64,000 bases of DNA from Sipunculus nudus. Taxonomy: Eukaryota; Annelida; Sipuncula; Golfingiida; Sipunculidae. The stretch is from the NCBI GenBank assembly GCA_026874595.1, contig CM049309.1, forward strand, positions 27,347,033 to 27,411,032. The letters are read 5' to 3'. Below, in pieces: positions 60,101 to 64,000 of this stretch. Both the position numbers and the translations under genes were made by a program. The notes under the pieces were generated by a model. It ran no database searches and was not told the origin of the DNA. It saw only the letters and a program-made list of their open reading frames with translations. Position 1 is the first letter of the stretch. Every line of letters starts with the position of its first letter.

Positions 60101-61230
60101 TTGTATATGATCACCAGGGGGCGCTGCACATAAAACACTACAATATATCATAATTGTTTCTTATCTCCAAACCTATAAATGATATTACAATTTTCGTAGC
60201 TGCATCTGAAACTATGTTCAATGGTCTTATTCTTGTGGAAACTTAGCCGAATTCTGCCGAAATCAAATTGACCTAATTTTGGGCAAAACTTGTTCAAGTT
60301 GGAAATATTATGATATTTCTATTTCCCTGACGCAGGCCCCAGTTTTCTGCAATCGCTTTGATATTTATACTGTAGGTAGATAGCTATTATCCCATGAGAA
60401 CTATTTGTTTTTGTCAAAATTGGTTAAAGGTGAAACGTCAAGGTCATAAACACGCCCCAAGGTCTTATTTACTTCATAGTTTGGTCATAAATGGCCGTAT
60501 TCACATAAGCTGTAGCTCATTTTACTCACCTGACGATTCTTCTTAATCTAAAAGAGCAATCTAGCCTTGACCTACTTTTTCTCTATGTCCATCCATCCGT
60601 CTGTCTGTTTCGGTCCTCATCTTTTTAAATTCAAAATAGCACCATAAACATAACTGTTTCTACTTCCTTGAAAATATTGGTTATACATTTGAACATTTAT
60701 ACATGTTTACCTATCTATCCGCCTGTCTTTCTCTTTCAATTTCTGGCAAGTTCTCGACCTATGGTCGTCTAGGTCTGTTTGTCAGTCTGTTAATATGTCT
60801 GTCCGCACTCTACAGGCAACAATTTTGCAGCAATCACTTCATCACCTTCACAGCTGATAGAAAATAGAAAAATTCCTAGAAGCCTATTGTTTGGGTCAAT
60901 ATCGGTCAATCGTCAAGGTCAAGGTCATCAACAAACATAATAATTTTATTTTTGTCACAACTTCGTCAATATTAGGGCTATCTTCACAAAATTAGGTTTA
61001 ATATCTTATTCTTCACTACCGTCAACTTTGATTGAACATCTGTGATCTTCCGATGTGTCATTGTGGCAGTATGTCTGTCTGTTTGTTGGCTGTCCTCAAT
61101 TTCGCCTGCTTGCTAGTTCTTGCGTCTTACATAAAGCATTCTACAGGCCACACAGGCCTTTTTCAAACTGTTACATCTTATGTCTTACACACTGAAATCA
61201 CTAAAATAGTAAATGTCTTTCACAGCTGAT
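60101..61230 (-). repeat. Dispersed repeat family shared with 15.6-18 kb, reverse orientation
   Basis: 'aatttcgcctgcttgctagt' near 61100 and 'ttgtcagtctgttaatatgt'-type tails are the reverse complement of the gcaagcaggcgaaattgagg and gacaaacagacagacata units at 15.6-18.0 kb. It also has 'cgtcaaggtcaaggtcatca' near 60912. No gene. Confidence 0.6.
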
Positions 61231-63276
61231 GTCTTCTGGAATCATCCAGCTCTAGGTAACCGAATATGCTTCCACACAACGATATATTGTACCTCCACAG
61301 TTACCCGTTTAAATAATGTCCTCGGGCTGTTCCTGGAAGCGATCACAACAGGTGTCCAGTCCGTCGGCAAAAATGTGATACTCGCTCTGAAACTCGTTAC
61401 AGAGAAATCACCATGTAGTGTTGTCGCTCATGTAGCAAAATCCCAATCGCATAGGAATTGAATGCCCAAATTGAGATAGCACTTGTTTTCACTTCATTTT
61501 GGTGTAAGCTGATGGAAAATGCTAGGTAACAAATTTTATCAACCCCTGACCCCCAAAAATCTCTTATGGCCGCCATCATAATAAAAAAGGCTAGATACTG
61601 CTTTGATATTGTAACTATCGCATCAAAATGAATAATATTGGGTCGATTTATAATAGTTTGAATGTGTACTGGTAATATCAACTACTCCAGGAGCTGTCCA
61701 AGGTTTAGAGAGGGTATTCAAGGTCAAGGTCAAACTTATTTACCAACCTTCGATCTTAAGAATAACATTAGACATCTTGGGTACTACGCTGTTATATATA
61801 ATGTAATATGATTTTCAAATGGTCAACAGTATTAATAATTGTCTTGGCACAATAATATATCATAGGGACGATATTAAAATACATTGCACTAAGATACTGT
61901 CATATGGTTTTCAAATGGACCTTAAAGGTTCCCATTCACCTTCAATTTGTGATTTCTGGCTTCTCTGTGTATATATTAATGATCTAAAGGTAATTATGGT
62001 TTTGGTAAGTTCTTATAATACCTCTGTGAAGGATGTATAAACTTGCTGATCAATAACATGTTGTAAATAAGCAATGTGATTAAAGGAGAAAAAATGTAGC
62101 CTAATTTGGTATGTGGCGTATTTGCGGAGACACAAAAGGTTATTTGTTACAAAAAGCCATTTGCAAAACTCTCCTCTATCCAACTTGCTGTCCGATGCCA
62201 TTGTTGAATTTGTTTTATTTTGGCGGGCTATCGCATATTATAAACACGTTGATATCAACAAAACAAGCAGCCTGTGTGCGTGATATCAACGTTTTCTGGC
62301 CTATTTTGAATATAATCTACAAGGGATTACTTTTAGGGTATAAAAGCGATTTGGCCCCTTTAGAACATGCAATTGATGTACGTGTTAAATATTTCACACA
62401 ATGCTGATTCTCTGCTGATTTATTGCTTATAGTATTAATCGTCAATAGTATTAATGTAAAACAAACATTTTGAAATAAATTTATGCGCTCAGTAAAAAAA
62501 AAAAGATCCTATTACAGGTAAAACCTATAATATGCCTGTTAACTATTCCAGACGCCTAATACACTTCGAGGAGCATTAAAAACCTTTGTCTGAATATCTT
62601 TTGAGTTTACCTGAATAAAGGCGGGAATCGGTCAGCTATTATTGTAATTGTCACAGAATGATGGAAATAGTATAACAGAAAAATATGCTGCCTTGACAAA
62701 AGAAGACAACACATCTGCACGTGCACAGGGTCATACTGATTCGGTCCGTAAAAATGTTAAGTGTGTACATGTTAATGGCATCTGTAGGTTAATGTCGGAT
62801 AATCGGCACCAAACACCTCAAGATTGAGATACCACTACCATGGATGATAATATCAGGATTACTATCAGGTCTGCATCGGTAAGAAGATGCGCGTGCTAAG
62901 ATAACCAGAATGCGACAGCAGCTCGTTATAAGATACACTTACAACTGTTCTTATAACATTGAGTTGGGCAGTGGAATATGTGGATTGATCTTGAACATGG
63001 TTGAAATTATGTATTATATTTAAATCCTAAGGCACAGCAATACCTGAAAGACAGTAAGTGGGAACATCGGAAATGCTTATTTTTCTGCTACAGTTCTATC
63101 ATATAAATTCTTTGGTGAAACCGTTGACCATGCAACTACGGATGAGGATGATGCTGTGTAAGTGATTAAGTGTTAAATTGGGCAATCTGCGCCGCTCTTC
63201 TTGAATTCGAGAAACAATGGAAGCTCTCTGGTGATGGTTCCCTCCTTAATTTAGAAAAACTCTACTGCATGATCAT
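61231..63276. other. Mostly unrecognised sequence, possible worn LINE fragments
   Basis: A frame near 61900-61995 reads FWLLCVYINDLKVI, recalling a LINE 'LLF-x-hYINDL' motif. Near 63200-63276 QWKLSGDGSLLNLEKLYCMI recalls the 'W-x-l-x-lN-x-xKt-x-xmi' motif. Neither has enough support for a call. The phrase ggtcaaggtcaaacttattt occurs near 61720. Confidence 0.3.
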
Positions 63277-63430
63277 ACTTTTTAGGAAGTGGCTAAACAG
63301 CCGGCAGGGTGCCGCCAGTTTAGTCCATAGCCTTACATAGGCTAAACAGCCGGCAGGAGAAATTGACCTGTTTAGCCTGTGGACTAAACTGCCGGCACTC
63401 TGCTGGCTGTGTAGCCACTTCCTACTTTTT
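63277..63430. mobile_element. Foldback MITE, 140 bp, with 7-bp target duplication
   Basis: aggaagtggctaaacagccg is mirrored by the right arm tgtgtagccacttcct. The arms are ~60 bp, with ctaaacagccggcag and ctgccggcagtttag-type stretches nested. Perfect acttttt repeats flank it (63277-63283 and 63424-63430). The element proper is 63284-63423. It is too small to code. Confidence 0.75.
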
Positions 63431-64000
63431 AATATCGTTGGTAATATCGGGGGATAAAGGACACTTAAATTTAAAATTTGTTTAAATCATTGTCAATTCA
63501 TGAATCAAAACACCTGTATGCAATTTAAAAAGAAATATTTTGAGGCATTCACATAAGAAATATTAGGATTTTCTGCTCCATGCACAACAATTATTCCATT
63601 TAAATGTCTTTGGATAATGTTGTTAAACCTTAGTGGGGCTTAGCTTTAATATATATTTTTTCAAGTTAAACTTGGGAAATAAACTGCACGGTCCATACAT
63701 TCAGTGTATGTGACTTGTTGATTCATGTGTTTCCAAGTTAACAAGTCACAAGATATCAACAAATTTTCGTGGTAAAATAATTGATGCATGTGGAAGACTA
63801 TGTTAAACTTTGCAAATTTAATGACTTCTGCAGTCTAGGCAGAGCACATGTAAGAGTCACAGGTGACACCAACCAAGACAGGGCGCCCTGAACCAAATAT
63901 TTAGATGTTATATTTACGGAGCAAATCACACATACGTCAATAAATAATTTGATTGCCGGAGAAGAAAAATGAAATCTGAAACCCCCCCCCCCCCCCAAAA
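63431..64000. other. Spacer, nothing recognised
   Basis: AT-rich sequence; a C16 run near 63981 ends the window. No gene seen. Confidence 0.5.

Overview
The window looks like a piece of an animal nuclear genome, most likely a bivalve mollusc. It is AT-rich, almost free of long open frames, and packed with layered transposable elements. These include abundant tandem-repeat-bearing non-autonomous elements of the kind known from oysters and clams, a Helentron with an endonuclease domain, a tyrosine-recombinase retrotransposon, LINE pieces, a Gypsy piece and tRNA-derived repeats. The species cannot be fixed from sequence alone. No prokaryotic features, rRNA genes or CRISPR arrays were seen.

Host gene: one credible cellular gene fragment, on the minus strand. 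Two exons (7062-7186 and 2237-2330) join in phase across a 4.7 kb intron to encode one complete LIM zinc-binding domain of the EPLIN/LIMD2 type. The intron is mostly a 3.4 kb minisatellite with a 29-bp unit, which starts right at the 3' splice site.

Layout: 0.1-0.95 kb holds a ~293-bp tandem repeat. 1.9-2.2 kb is a 151-bp duplication. 2.2-7.2 kb is the LIM gene with its minisatellite intron. 7.3-10.7 kb is a full-length repeat-bearing element (family A). 12.6-13.3 kb is a triple array of tRNA-like units. 14.06-24.16 kb is a nest: a decayed DIRS-like element whose gag is split by a 7-kb insertion with a 9-bp target duplication. That insertion carries a family A copy and a near-identical 1.27-kb triplication. 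The recombinase gene is split by a 471-bp MITE, also with a 9-bp target duplication. 24.6-31.6 kb holds more family A copies, a GIY-YIG fragment, a palindrome array, a second MITE copy and a LINE fragment. 31.6-34.3 kb holds an L1-like RT remnant and a Gypsy PBS/gag remnant. 34.8-37.3 kb is another full family A copy. 38-43.8 kb is AT-rich and mostly blank. 43.8-48.4 kb is a minus-strand family A array of about 13 units. 52.2-59.1 kb is a broken Helentron. 59.4-60.1 kb is a family A 5' end on the minus strand. 63.28-63.42 kb is a small foldback MITE.

Family A (five copies with both ends) has a 5' end with the palindrome TGACCCATGGGTCA followed by GCTCAGCTG, and a 3' end that folds into a TAGCTCAG...CTGAGCTA hairpin. 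This resembles Helentron-associated (HINE) elements, and an autonomous-type Helentron lies in the same window between family A sequences. The Helentron is the most interesting item. Its reading frame runs from an N-terminal cysteine-protease-like domain resembling the herpesvirus tegument C76 fold, through basic 42-residue repeats, a HUH replication initiator and a PIF1-like helicase, to a C-terminal exonuclease-endonuclease-phosphatase domain. About ten lesions break it, so the copy is dead unless some are assembly errors.
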